Below are positions 51,667-60,969 of a stretch of DNA of 64,000 nucleotides, piece by piece (the first letter of the stretch is position 1; every line of letters begins with the position of its first letter). A program made the translations under genes and the position numbers. The DNA is from Desulfotomaculum copahuensis (GTDB lineage Bacteria; Bacillota; Desulfotomaculia; Desulfotomaculales; Desulfovirgulaceae): contig NZ_LYVF01000158.1 in NCBI RefSeq assembly GCF_001655685.1, forward strand, positions 124,001 to 188,000. Direction: 5' to 3'. The notes below the pieces were generated by a model. It did not search any database. It had not been told where the DNA came from and saw only the letters and a list, made by a program, of their open reading frames with translations.

Positions 51667-51789
51667 CTACTTGTTTTCCGGTCCTTTTTCCGGATCCACC
51701 AACCGCTGCGTACCCCTGATCCGGTTCAGATCTTTCTTGCGGTTGCCCTTTATTTCCGGCATTTTGCCTTTTTTGTTTTTGCCCTGCAC
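51667..51789 (-). CDS. 40-residue lysine-rich protein downstream of ftsZ
   Basis: Read directly: GTG at 51789 with GGGAGGG 6 nt upstream, TAG at 51667. Sequence begins VQGKNKKGKMPEIKGNRKKD and ends VDPEKGPENK. Very basic (about a third Lys/Arg), no hydrophobic segment. It is 61 nt past the ftsZ stop and followed by a terminator, so it is likely cotranscribed with ftsZ. Unknown family; size and composition are like minor small acid-soluble spore proteins, but no signature is recognised. Confidence 0.6.
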   Translation of the reverse strand: MQGKNKKGKMPEIKGNRKKDLNRIRGTQRLVDPEKGPENK

Positions 51790-51850
51790 GGCAATCCCTC
51801 CCGGAGAACATTATGATTCCGGGTGCCCTTCCTTATACGTGAAAGCTGCA

Positions 51851-52900
<1,050 letters not shown>

Positions 52901-52979
52901 TTACATCCTCCTCCGTGGATTCCAGGTTTTTATTTTCAGTCGTCAGCACCGGTTATTGTGGGCCACCCACGGTATATGA

Positions 52980-54149
52980 TTATTTGCGAAAAACACTTTT
53001 TCGTTCCGGTTCACTATCCGCCGCCCCGGCCGCCCCGCACGGAACGCTAAAACGCAAACGGCGGGCATACGCAGCCAATCCCCATGACGCCGCAAGGTCC
53101 GGACTATTCCACGGCGGGGGGCAATCGGGTACACCAACCCGCACCGGCATGTCCAACACCCGGGAAGCCATTTCCGGCAGACCTTCCAAAAGGACGCCGC
53201 CACCGGTCAGCACTACGCCGGCCGTCAGGGTTCGTCCGGCAGACAAGCGCAATATAGTTTGTTTGACTATGTCCAAAATTTCCTGCACCCGCAACTGGAT
53301 AATTTCTGCAATTTCATGCGCAGCAACCGGCTGCTGACCGGGTAACTTCACCTTTTCCGGGCCGGCGGACAAACCGGCCCGATGCTTGATTTCCCCGGCC
53401 ATGGCCAGGGAAACACGCAGCCCGATGGCCAGATCGCTGGTGATGTGCTCCCCGCCAACGGGCAATACTTCCTGATCCCAAAAACCGCCGTCACAGAACA
53501 AGGTCACCCCGGTAGTGCCGCCGCCCAGATCGACCAGCGCCACCCCGAGCTCTTTTTCCACACCCTTCAATACTGCTTCCCCGGCTGCCAGGCTGTTCAA
53601 ACAAAGCTCCGCCACCCGGACCCCGGCGCACTTGAGGGCCAGTAACAACTGACCGACCAACCGGCTATCCACGGTAAGCACGCAGGCGGCCACACCCAGG
53701 TGCACGGCCGGCTTGCCCAGGGGGTTTTTAATCCCCGGCACGCCGTCCAGGATAAAATCAACCGGCACCACATGCAAGACCTGCCGCCCGGCCGGCAATT
53801 CCACCCGGCGCGCCAGATTGAGCAGATGATTAATGTCGCCGGGCATAATTGTCCTTCTTAATGTTATATCGGCCCGGCGCCGGATTACATTTATCCCATA
53901 GCCGGAAAAACCGGCACAAACGGTATCGATGCGTACACCGGCTGCTTCAGCGGCTGCATCTACGGCGCGGCGAATGGAGCGGGCCGCCGCCTCATGATCA
54001 ACAACCAGCCCCTTGCGTATCCCCAGGGAGGGACAGCGCCCGATCCCGACAGGCAGATCCAGGGCGCGTTCCACACCCGGGACTGCCGTCACCATACCGG
54101 ACGTCCCGATATCCAGGCCGGAAACCACAGCCTTACCTTTTCTGGCCAA
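52980..54149 (-). CDS. ftsA: Cell division protein FtsA
   Basis: 389 residues, actin-like. GLDIGTSGMVTAV is phosphate loop 1 and ALVDLGGGTTGVTLF is phosphate loop 2; VVLTGGGVLLEGLPEMA is the adenosine motif. The SHS2-type 1C domain is present. It should link FtsZ to the membrane, yet the tail ends ERKSVFRK without an obvious amphipathic helix, so membrane attachment may rest on SepF. TTG start with GGGGG 9 nt upstream. Next gene is ftsZ, 79 nt away. Confidence 0.93.
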   Translation of the reverse strand: MARKGKAVVSGLDIGTSGMVTAVPGVERALDLPVGIGRCPSLGIRKGLVVDHEAAARSIRRAVDAAAEAAGVRIDTVCAGFSGYGINVIRRRADITLRRTIMPGDINHLLNLARRVELPAGRQVLHVVPVDFILDGVPGIKNPLGKPAVHLGVAACVLTVDSRLVGQLLLALKCAGVRVAELCLNSLAAGEAVLKGVEKELGVALVDLGGGTTGVTLFCDGGFWDQEVLPVGGEHITSDLAIGLRVSLAMAGEIKHRAGLSAGPEKVKLPGQQPVAAHEIAEIIQLRVQEILDIVKQTILRLSAGRTLTAGVVLTGGGVLLEGLPEMASRVLDMPVRVGVPDCPPPWNSPDLAASWGLAAYARRLRFSVPCGAAGAADSEPERKSVFRK

Positions 54150-54224
54150 GTAAGGATACCCCCTGGTTGTGCTAGCTTAAATTGTAAGTTCAACGTCTGG
54201 GGCGAATTTCCCTTTATTTTAAAA

Positions 54225-54566
54225 CTATTTTTTTAATAAATGACGCCTGATAATGGCCAAATTTTGAAATAACCGCACGCCGAAGGCCACCACCGCCGCG
54301 AGATAAAGATCGATGCCCAACCGCTCGCCGATAAAGGCCAGTCCGGCCGCCAGCAGCGCATTGCTGAAAAAGCCGGAAATAAATACGCCATTGTCAAAGT
54401 TATCCTCCATAGCCGCCCGGATGCCTCCGAAAACGGAGTCCAACGCCGCCAGCGCGGCCACCGAAAGATACTTGGCGTAGGCCTGGGGCAAAATCAACGG
54501 CACTTGCAGGCCGATTAACACTCCCAGCGCAAGGGCGACAACAGCCACCCAAATTCCTGCCCACAC
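54225..54566 (-). CDS. sbp: Small basic protein Sbp (DUF1290)
   Basis: 113 residues with three hydrophobic segments. GLQVPLILPQAYAKYLSVAALAALDSVFGGIRAAMEDNFDNGVFISGFF is the DUF1290/Sbp signature found next to divIB and ftsA in Firmicutes. Function unclear. It follows the second DUF881 gene by 23 nt. Confidence 0.94.
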   Translation of the reverse strand: MWAGIWVAVVALALGVLIGLQVPLILPQAYAKYLSVAALAALDSVFGGIRAAMEDNFDNGVFISGFFSNALLAAGLAFIGERLGIDLYLAAVVAFGVRLFQNLAIIRRHLLKK

Positions 54567-54589
54567 ATCAGGTCACCCTTTCCACTTTT

Positions 54590-55288
54590 TTAAGCCGGTT
54601 TGGCATAACGGAAGTTCAGCTGGCCGGCAAAGCCGGGTACGGTCAACTGATTCAATTTTTGAATCTTGATCTGTACTCCCAGATCTCGCAGGATTTCATC
54701 AATACCGCCCGGGATCTCAAGGGTACTTTTCAAATCATCCGGCTTGCCGATGGCCAGGATATGATAGGGCGGCACCACCCGGGTCAGATTGATGTCGATA
54801 AAGGGAGCCGCCAGACGGATTTCCGTAGTCGACACAATGCGCTGCCCGTTGATCGACAACGCCTCCGCCCCGGCGCTGCGCAGTTCATTGACCAGCCGCA
54901 GCAGGTCTTCATCCCGGATCACAAACAGGCTGGCCGGGCCGCCCGACCCCACCGTTTGGGGCGGATTGTCCAGGGTTACCTCGATGCCCGGCCCGGTCAC
55001 GGCCACCAGCCCGGCCGCCAGGCGGGACTTGTCCAGTTCGTCCTCCATCGCCGCCACCGCTTCCGGCTGCCCCTTGGTGGACTGCTGTAGCTTGTTGTTC
55101 AAGTCATTAACATCAGACCGTAATTTTTCGTTATCTTTTTCCAGTTGGTGCAGTTCGACCAGCAGTTCCTGGGAGCGGCCGGCGGGCACACCCTGCCCGG
55201 CGGAGTTGTTGGCCCGAAATTGTATGGCGATCATCAGCCCGAGCACCAGAGCCACCAGCGAAACGGAAACAAACACCGAGCGTTTCAT
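54590..55288 (-). CDS. DUF881 family protein (YlxX/YlxW-like), second copy
   Basis: 232 residues. N-terminal membrane helix (FVSVSLVALVLGLMIAIQF), a coiled coil (ELHQLEKDNEKLRSDVNDLNNKLQQ) and an external DUF881 domain with VTGPGIEVTLDNPP, VNELRSAGAEALSINGQRIV and PPYHILAIGKPDDLKSTLEI. Its ATG overlaps the stop of the first copy by 4 nt. The two copies sit between ftsQ and sbp as in other Firmicutes; a role in division-site envelope assembly is assumed. Confidence 0.92.
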   Translation of the reverse strand: MKRSVFVSVSLVALVLGLMIAIQFRANNSAGQGVPAGRSQELLVELHQLEKDNEKLRSDVNDLNNKLQQSTKGQPEAVAAMEDELDKSRLAAGLVAVTGPGIEVTLDNPPQTVGSGGPASLFVIRDEDLLRLVNELRSAGAEALSINGQRIVSTTEIRLAAPFIDINLTRVVPPYHILAIGKPDDLKSTLEIPGGIDEILRDLGVQIKIQKLNQLTVPGFAGQLNFRYAKPA

Positions 55289-56007
55289 GCGCCGCCTCCT
55301 TCCCGGACAGCCGCCGGCCTGGCATAATCAAAGCTGATACTGCCGTTATAGGCGGGTATGTTCAATTGGGCCAGCTTTTTAATCGATACTTGAATGCCCC
55401 AAAACCGCAGTTGTTCCACCACCCCGCCGCGCATCTGCAGGGCGTTGATCATCGTGTCGGGGTTGCCGATGGCGGCAATGACGAAAGGCGGCGTCAAACG
55501 GTGACTTTGATTGGTCAAAATGGTCGGTCCGATGCAGCGTACCTCACTGGTGGCCAGCAAGCGCTGCCCGTTGATGGATACGGCTTCCGCCCCGGCCGCT
55601 TTCAATTCGTTGATCACCTTCAAGACATCCTCGTCGTGCAACACATACAGATTGGGGTTCTCCCCGGGCTGTACCGTCAGATTACTGTCGTTCAGGCTCA
55701 CTTCCACGCCCGGGCCGGTTGCCGCCACCGTACCGGCCAGCAGGCGCGCTTTGTTTATTTCCGTTTTCAACGTATCCACCTGCGGTCCGGAGGCCACCCG
55801 GTTCAAACGCGCACGCAGCTGATCGGCCTGCTGCTGCAATTGATCCCGCTCCCGGCGGGCCTGGTTCACCTGGGCGGCCAGACTCTGCGTCTGCTGTACT
55901 GGTGGTGTCTGCTCAATGTCCCTGGTTAAGCGGAACTGCACCGCCAGCATGATCCCCATTACCAAACCGACCAGCGCCAACCCCCAGTGGAAACCGCGAA
56001 TTTTCAA
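55285..56007 (-). CDS. DUF881 family protein (YlxW/YlxX-like), first copy
   Basis: 240 residues, same layout as the next gene: membrane helix (WGLALVGLVMGIMLAVQF), coiled coil (LAAQVNQARRERDQLQQQADQL), DUF881 domain (VAATGPGVEVSLNDSNL, INELKAAGAEAVSINGQRLL, PFVIAAIGNPDTMINAL). A tandem duplication with clear divergence. It follows ftsQ by 16 nt. Confidence 0.92.
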   Translation of the reverse strand: MKIRGFHWGLALVGLVMGIMLAVQFRLTRDIEQTPPVQQTQSLAAQVNQARRERDQLQQQADQLRARLNRVASGPQVDTLKTEINKARLLAGTVAATGPGVEVSLNDSNLTVQPGENPNLYVLHDEDVLKVINELKAAGAEAVSINGQRLLATSEVRCIGPTILTNQSHRLTPPFVIAAIGNPDTMINALQMRGGVVEQLRFWGIQVSIKKLAQLNIPAYNGSISFDYARPAAVREGGGA

Positions 56008-56023
56008 GCAGAGCGCCTCCAGT

Positions 56024-56764
56024 TCAACTTGAATATTTCACCACCGGCATGCCAGGGTACGACAGATCGATGTAATCAATTTTCCGTCCGTCTTTGCGCA
56101 CCTTGTTCAGCACCTGCAGCAGCACCGCCCCTTTGCCGGCCATGTCGCCGGAGGTGCCCAGGCGGCATTGCACCCCGTCCAGGGTGTAAAGGATCACCTG
56201 TCCCTGCGCCGTCCGGTGCACCTCGGACAATTGCCGGACCAGTGACGGCGGCAGCTGCCGGATCGCTTTCAGTACGGCGGGCAGTTGGGCGCCTTGCACC
56301 ACCTGGCCCGGCGGCGGCACACGCACATTGATCCCGGTAATCAGCGGCAGATTGCCGCTAACGCTGCCGTTCTGCAGGCACACGCCATCCCCGTCCACCT
56401 GCACAAATCCGCTGCCCCACGGCAACAGCGCCACCGGCTGCCTTTCGGTCACCCGGATCACAACCCGGCCGGGCAACTGACGTGACAACTGCACATCCTT
56501 CAACAGGGGCAATGCCTTTAAACCCTGAGCCGCCTGACCAAGGTTGATTTTGAAAATGTTTGTGCCGGCGGTAATTCCGGACGCCTTGATTATTTTGTCC
56601 GCACTCATATAATGATTACCCTGCACTGTTATTTCCCGGACATCAAACAGGGGTGAACCAAGCAGGATAAAGACACTCAGCAAAACGAGCAACACAAAAA
56701 AAATGCTTTCCCCGAGGTTGATGCGCGTCCGGCGCAGACCCGGTGTTCCGGCCAACAGCACCAC
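56024..56764 (-). CDS. ftsQ: Cell division protein FtsQ/DivIB
   Basis: 246 residues. One membrane helix (IFFVLLVLLSVFILLGSPLF), then a POTRA domain (FDVREITVQGNHYMSADKIIKASGI...INLGQAAQGLKALPLLKDVQLSRQLPGRVVIRVTERQPVAL) and the FtsQ beta domain ending DYIDLSYPGMPVVKY. It belongs to the septal complex with DivIC and FtsL. The start is a GTG close to GGAAG; the ribosome site is weak. In most relatives murA or murB directly precedes it; here opp operon 2 is inserted. Confidence 0.92.
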   Translation of the reverse strand: MVLLAGTPGLRRTRINLGESIFFVLLVLLSVFILLGSPLFDVREITVQGNHYMSADKIIKASGITAGTNIFKINLGQAAQGLKALPLLKDVQLSRQLPGRVVIRVTERQPVALLPWGSGFVQVDGDGVCLQNGSVSGNLPLITGINVRVPPPGQVVQGAQLPAVLKAIRQLPPSLVRQLSEVHRTAQGQVILYTLDGVQCRLGTSGDMAGKGAVLLQVLNKVRKDGRKIDYIDLSYPGMPVVKYSS

Positions 56765-56772
56765 TTCCAGAT

Positions 56773-56822
56773 TTATTGTGCCCTTGCATGCACCGCAATT
56801 ATTGTGCCCTTACCCGCACCGC
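56773..56822. repeat. 24-bp imperfect tandem repeat upstream of ftsQ
   Basis: Two copies of a unit starting TTATTGTGCCCTT and ending GCACCGC (56773-56796, 56799-56822), three mismatches, period 26. Probably a local duplication in the leader of ftsQ. Confidence 0.8.
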
Positions 56823-56927
56823 GGAATTTATCCCGGCATTTTGCCGCTTTCCCTGAATCTACTCACCATACCAAATATTATAACAACCGGGCCGGCTTTG
56901 TCCACCGTCAAGCGCAAAATCAGCGGC

Positions 56928-56958
56928 AAAAAAAGGCGCCCGGTCAATTTCGAACGCC
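56928..56958 (-). terminator. Terminator of opp operon 2
   Basis: Minus strand GGCGTTCG / CGGGCGCC (two G-T pairs) with an 8-nt loop, followed by TTTTTTTG. Confidence 0.75.
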
Positions 56959-57010
56959 CCTGCACAAAAAACAATGCATTTCTATCACCTTGATTTCACC
57001 GGGTGAAACC

Positions 57011-57973
57011 TTATTCCGGCCGGTGGCAGGCCACCAGGTGCCCGCTGTTTTTCTCCACCAGCGGCGGTGCTTCCCGCCGGCAGGTTTCCGCCGCCTGCGG
57101 GCAGCGGCCGGCAAAGGCGCAGCCGGGCGGAGGGTTAATCGGACTCGGTATTTCACCCGCCAGCACAATCCGCTGCCGGGCGGCTTCCGCTTCCGGATCG
57201 GCCACCGGAATGGCCGACATCAGCGCCCTGGTGTACGGATGCCGGGGATTGGTATATAGCTCATGGCTTTCGGCCAGTTCCACCACCCGCCCCAGGTACA
57301 TCACGGCCACCCGGTCGCTGATATACTTGACCATGGACAGATCGTGGGCAATGAACAAATAGGTCAGCCCCAGGCGGGACTGCAGGTCCCGCAGCAGGTT
57401 TACCACCTGCGCCTGGATGGAAACATCAAGAGCGGAAATGGGTTCGTCGCAGACGATCAGATCCGGTTCCACCGCCAGCGCCCGGGCAATACCCACCCGC
57501 TGCCGCTGGCCGCCGCTGAATTCATGCGGAAACCGCCCGGCGTGCTCCGGGTTCAGCCCGGCCATGACCAGCAGCTGTTCGATGCGGGCGCGGCGGGCCT
57601 GACCGCGGGCCAAGCCGTGGATGTCCAGCGCCTCGCCCACTATTTCCCCCACCGTCATGCGCGGATTCAACGAGGCATAAGGATCCTGAAAGATCATCTG
57701 CATGCGCCGGAACAGGGCGCGGTTTTCCGTCCGGCTGCAATGATGAATGTCAATGCCGTCGAACAACACCCGCCCGCCGGTAGGGTGGTAAAGGCGTAAA
57801 GCAGTGCGGCCGAGGGTGCTTTTGCCGCAGCCGGTTTCTCCCACCAGTCCGAGTGTTTCACCACGGTAAAGCTTGAGGCTCACCCCGTCCACGGCCTTCA
57901 AAACTTGCCCGCCACCCAGATAGAAGTATTTTTTCAAGTCCGCCAATTCTAAAATGACATCATCCGGTTGCAA
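57011..57973 (-). CDS. oppF: Oligopeptide ABC transporter ATP-binding protein, OppF/DppF type (system 2)
   Basis: 320 residues. Walker [11 protein letters not shown]-loop [12 protein letters not shown], signature [15 protein letters not shown], Walker [15 protein letters not shown], and C-terminal cysteines in [17 protein letters not shown] start at 57973 with GGTGGGGT upstream, 3 nt after the oppD stop. Last gene of the operon. Clearly related to but distinct from the system 1 OppF. Confidence 0.92.
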   Translation of the reverse strand: MQPDDVILELADLKKYFYLGGGQVLKAVDGVSLKLYRGETLGLVGETGCGKSTLGRTALRLYHPTGGRVLFDGIDIHHCSRTENRALFRRMQMIFQDPYASLNPRMTVGEIVGEALDIHGLARGQARRARIEQLLVMAGLNPEHAGRFPHEFSGGQRQRVGIARALAVEPDLIVCDEPISALDVSIQAQVVNLLRDLQSRLGLTYLFIAHDLSMVKYISDRVAVMYLGRVVELAESHELYTNPRHPYTRALMSAIPVADPEAEAARQRIVLAGEIPSPINPPPGCAFAGRCPQAAETCRREAPPLVEKNSGHLVACHRPE

Positions 57974-57976
57974 GTT

Positions 57977-58975
57977 TTACCCCACCCTTCTGCGGTTTTG
58001 CGCTTGGGGATGCAACAACCAGCAGGCTGCGCTGTGCCCGGAGGCGGCTTCCACCATGGCCGGTTCCTGGCGGGCGCAAACCTGCATGGCCTCGCTGCAG
58101 CGCGGCCAGAAGGCGCATCCCGGCGGCGGATTGAGCAGATCCGGCGGCCGTCCGGCAATCGGCGTCAGGGGTTGCCTGGCGCGATCATTGATCCGCGGCA
58201 CCGACCCAAGCAGGCCGCGGGTGTAAGGGTGCAGCGGGGAGCGGAACAATTCCCGTGCCGTACCGGATTCAACAATCTTGCCGGCGTACATGACCATCAC
58301 CCGCCGGGCGAAACCGGCCACCACAGCCAGATCATGCGTGATCAGAATGACTGCGGTACCCAGCTTCTGACGTAAATCCTGCATCAGCTCCATGATCTGC
58401 GCCTGAATGGTCACATCCAGCGCCGTGGTCGGTTCGTCCGCAATGAGCAACCGGGGACCGCAGGCCAGAGCCATGGCGATCATCACCCGCTGGCGCATGC
58501 CGCCGCTGAACTCGTACGGGTACTGGCGCAGCCGCCGCTCGGGCTGGTGGATGCCCGCCAGGCGCAGCATTTCCACCGCCCGCGCTGTCATTTCCTGCCG
58601 GGTCATCCGGCTGTGCCGGCGCAGCACCTCCATGATCTGATTGCCGGTAGTCATAGTGGGATTTAAAGAAGTCATCGGATCCTGAAAAATCATCCCGATT
58701 TCATTACCCCGGATTTTTTCCATTTCCCGTTCGGACTTTTTGACCAGATTCTGCCCGGCAAAATTAATCGTGCCTTTGACGATTTTTCCCTGGGGAGAGG
58801 GGAGCAGCCGCATGATCGACTGGGCGGTGATGCTTTTGCCGCACCCCGACTCGCCGACCAGCGCCACCGCCTCCCCCCGCGCCAGGGAAAGATTCACCCC
58901 GCGCACGGCCTGCACCACACCGGCGTAGGTGGTGAAATGCACATGCAAATCACGGATTTCAAGCAAATTTTCCAT
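57977..58975 (-). CDS. oppD: Oligopeptide ABC transporter ATP-binding protein, OppD/DppD type (system 2)
   Basis: 332 residues. Walker [10 protein letters not shown]-loop [14 protein letters not shown], signature [15 protein letters not shown], Walker [15 protein letters not shown], and the iron-sulfur-type cysteines of [26 protein letters not shown] precedes the ATG, 11 nt after oppC. It pairs with OppF to drive import. Confidence 0.93.
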   Translation of the reverse strand: MENLLEIRDLHVHFTTYAGVVQAVRGVNLSLARGEAVALVGESGCGKSITAQSIMRLLPSPQGKIVKGTINFAGQNLVKKSEREMEKIRGNEIGMIFQDPMTSLNPTMTTGNQIMEVLRRHSRMTRQEMTARAVEMLRLAGIHQPERRLRQYPYEFSGGMRQRVMIAMALACGPRLLIADEPTTALDVTIQAQIMELMQDLRQKLGTAVILITHDLAVVAGFARRVMVMYAGKIVESGTARELFRSPLHPYTRGLLGSVPRINDRARQPLTPIAGRPPDLLNPPPGCAFWPRCSEAMQVCARQEPAMVEAASGHSAACWLLHPQAQNRRRVG

Positions 58976-58986
58976 AGGATTACCTC

Positions 58987-59901
58987 CTACCGGCGCAGCC
59001 GCGGATCCAGGGCGTCCCGCAATCCGTCGCCAAGAAAGTTAAAGGCCAGCATGGTCAGGCTGATGAACAGCGCCGGGAAGAAAAGCTCCCAAGGATAGGA
59101 GCTCAGCCCCTGAATGCCGTCGTTGGCCAGCGAGCCCCAACTGGCCATGGGCGCGCTCACGCCCAGGCCGAGAAAGCTCAGAAAGGCCTCGGTAAAAATG
59201 GCGTTGGGAATGAGCAGGGTCATGGTCACGATAATCGGACCCATGGTGTTCGGAATCAAATGACGGGTCAGGATGCGCCAGGTGCCGGCCCCCAGGGTGC
59301 GGGCGGCCAGCACGTATTCCTGCTCTTTCAGGGACAGCACCTGACCGCGGACGATACGGGCCATGTCCAGCCAGTAGGTGACCCCGAGGGCGATTAAAAT
59401 GGTTTTCAGCCCCGGCTGCATGAGCACCATCAGCAAAATCACATAGAGCATGAAAGGAATGCCGTAGAGCACCTCCACAATGCGCATCATCACATCGTCC
59501 ACCCGCCCGCCCAGATACCCGGACAGGCCGCCGTAAAGCACGCCGATCACCAGGCAGATGACACTGGTCACCACTCCGATGGTCAGGGAAATGCGGGCGC
59601 CGATCCAGACCCGGGTGAAAAGGTCGCGACCCAGCGAATCGGTGCCGAACCAGTAAGAACCGTTGGGAGGCAAGTTGGTCAGGGACAAATTCTGCTCGGC
59701 GTAGCCGTGACCGGACAGATACGGCCCGACGACGGCCATCAGCGCCAGAACGATGATCAGCGCCAATCCGGACATGGCCAGCTTGTTTTGCTTCAAACGG
59801 CGCCAGACGTCACTCCAGTATCCTACCGGCGGGCGTCCTAGTTCCTCCCCGGCCAGATCCGGCGTTTCCAGCGGCGCAAATAATTCCGGTTGCGTTTGCA
59901 C
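58987..59901 (-). CDS. oppC: Oligopeptide ABC transporter permease, OppC type (system 2)
   Basis: 304 residues. SYWFGTDSLGRDLFTRVWIGARISLTIG and EYVLAARTLGAGTWRILTRHLIPNTMGPI mark OppC; the tail is FLGDGLRDALDPRLRR. GTG start at 59901 with AAGGAGG 9 nt upstream. An ATG in another frame overlaps the site but gives no family match. It follows oppB by 4 nt. Confidence 0.93.
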   Translation of the reverse strand: MQTQPELFAPLETPDLAGEELGRPPVGYWSDVWRRLKQNKLAMSGLALIIVLALMAVVGPYLSGHGYAEQNLSLTNLPPNGSYWFGTDSLGRDLFTRVWIGARISLTIGVVTSVICLVIGVLYGGLSGYLGGRVDDVMMRIVEVLYGIPFMLYVILLMVLMQPGLKTILIALGVTYWLDMARIVRGQVLSLKEQEYVLAARTLGAGTWRILTRHLIPNTMGPIIVTMTLLIPNAIFTEAFLSFLGLGVSAPMASWGSLANDGIQGLSSYPWELFFPALFISLTMLAFNFLGDGLRDALDPRLRR

Positions 59902-59905
59902 GGCA

Positions 59906-60838
59906 TCAAACCTCCTTGCGGCCGGCCAGCTTGACCCGCGGGTCGATGAATACGTAGGCCAGGTCGACCAGGAAATTCATCAGCATCAAAAACGCACTGT
60001 AAAAAATGGTTACCCCCAGAATGACCGTATAATCCCGGTCGGTGATGCTCATCACATAATAACGTCCCAGACCCGGAATGGCGAAAATATTCTCCACCAC
60101 AAAGCTGCCGGTGAAAATACCGGCCACCAGCGGCCCCAGGTAGGTAACAACCGGGGTGATCGCATTGCGCACGGCGTGGCGCCAGACCACCAGACGCTCG
60201 GGCAATCCCTTGGCGCGTGCCGTGCGCATGTAGTCCTGCTGCAAAACTTCCAGCATGCTCGAGCGCATCAGCCGGGCGACAAAGGCCATGGGCAGGGCAG
60301 ACAGGGCCAGGGCGGGCATGATCGCCTGCTGCGGGCTGCCCCACATGGCCGGCGGCAGCCAGCCGAGCCGGTAGGCGAAAACATACATCAGCAGGCCGGC
60401 CAGAATAAAGCTGGGCACGGAAAAGCCGATCGTGGTCAGCGCCATGGCCAGGTAATCCTGCCAGCTGTTGCGGCGCAGGGCCGAAACGATTCCCGCCGGT
60501 ATGCCGATCAACAGGGCGATCGCAATGGCCACCGCCCCCAAAGCGGCCGAAACGGGAAAGCCGTCCCGGATAATGCCGTTGACCGTGCGGTCCTGATACT
60601 TGAAGGATGGTCCCAGGTCACCGTGCAGCAGGCTGCCCAGATAATCGGTGTACTGCCTCCACAACGGCTCATTCATATGATAATGAGCCATAATATTTTT
60701 TAGGATCTCCGGCGGCAGCGGCTTTTCAGTGGCGAAAGGACCGCCCGGGACGACATGCATAATGATGAAAGTCAGGGTGATGATCAGCCACAGGGCGATC
60801 AGCATGGCCACCAGCCGGCGGAGTAAATATTTGGTCAA
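59906..60838 (-). CDS. oppB: Oligopeptide ABC transporter permease, OppB type (system 2)
   Basis: 310 residues. TKYLLRRLVAMLIALWLIITLTF and HVVPGGPFATEKPLPPEI are typical OppB, with coupling motif DYMRTARAKGLPERLVVWRH. TTG at 60838 has GGGAGG 8 nt upstream; another TTG six bases earlier is too close to the site. It follows oppA by 131 nt. Confidence 0.93.
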   Translation of the reverse strand: MTKYLLRRLVAMLIALWLIITLTFIIMHVVPGGPFATEKPLPPEILKNIMAHYHMNEPLWRQYTDYLGSLLHGDLGPSFKYQDRTVNGIIRDGFPVSAALGAVAIAIALLIGIPAGIVSALRRNSWQDYLAMALTTIGFSVPSFILAGLLMYVFAYRLGWLPPAMWGSPQQAIMPALALSALPMAFVARLMRSSMLEVLQQDYMRTARAKGLPERLVVWRHAVRNAITPVVTYLGPLVAGIFTGSFVVENIFAIPGLGRYYVMSITDRDYTVILGVTIFYSAFLMLMNFLVDLAYVFIDPRVKLAGRKEV

Positions 60839-60969
60839 AAGCAAAACCTCCCAAATTTAACCGGTGACGGGTTTACCATCAAAGAGGGTATACGGCGCTT
60901 ACCCGTATACCCCCTACACCTTTTTCACTTCAACCCCGTACTGTCGAAGTTACTATTGCGCCGGGCAAA

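Noticed and set aside
51221..51811. 196-codon minus-strand frame between ftsZ and spoIIGA
   Set aside because: It is the antisense of the glycosyltransferase relic and an out-of-frame reading of the 40-residue ORF. There is no domain and no ribosome site.
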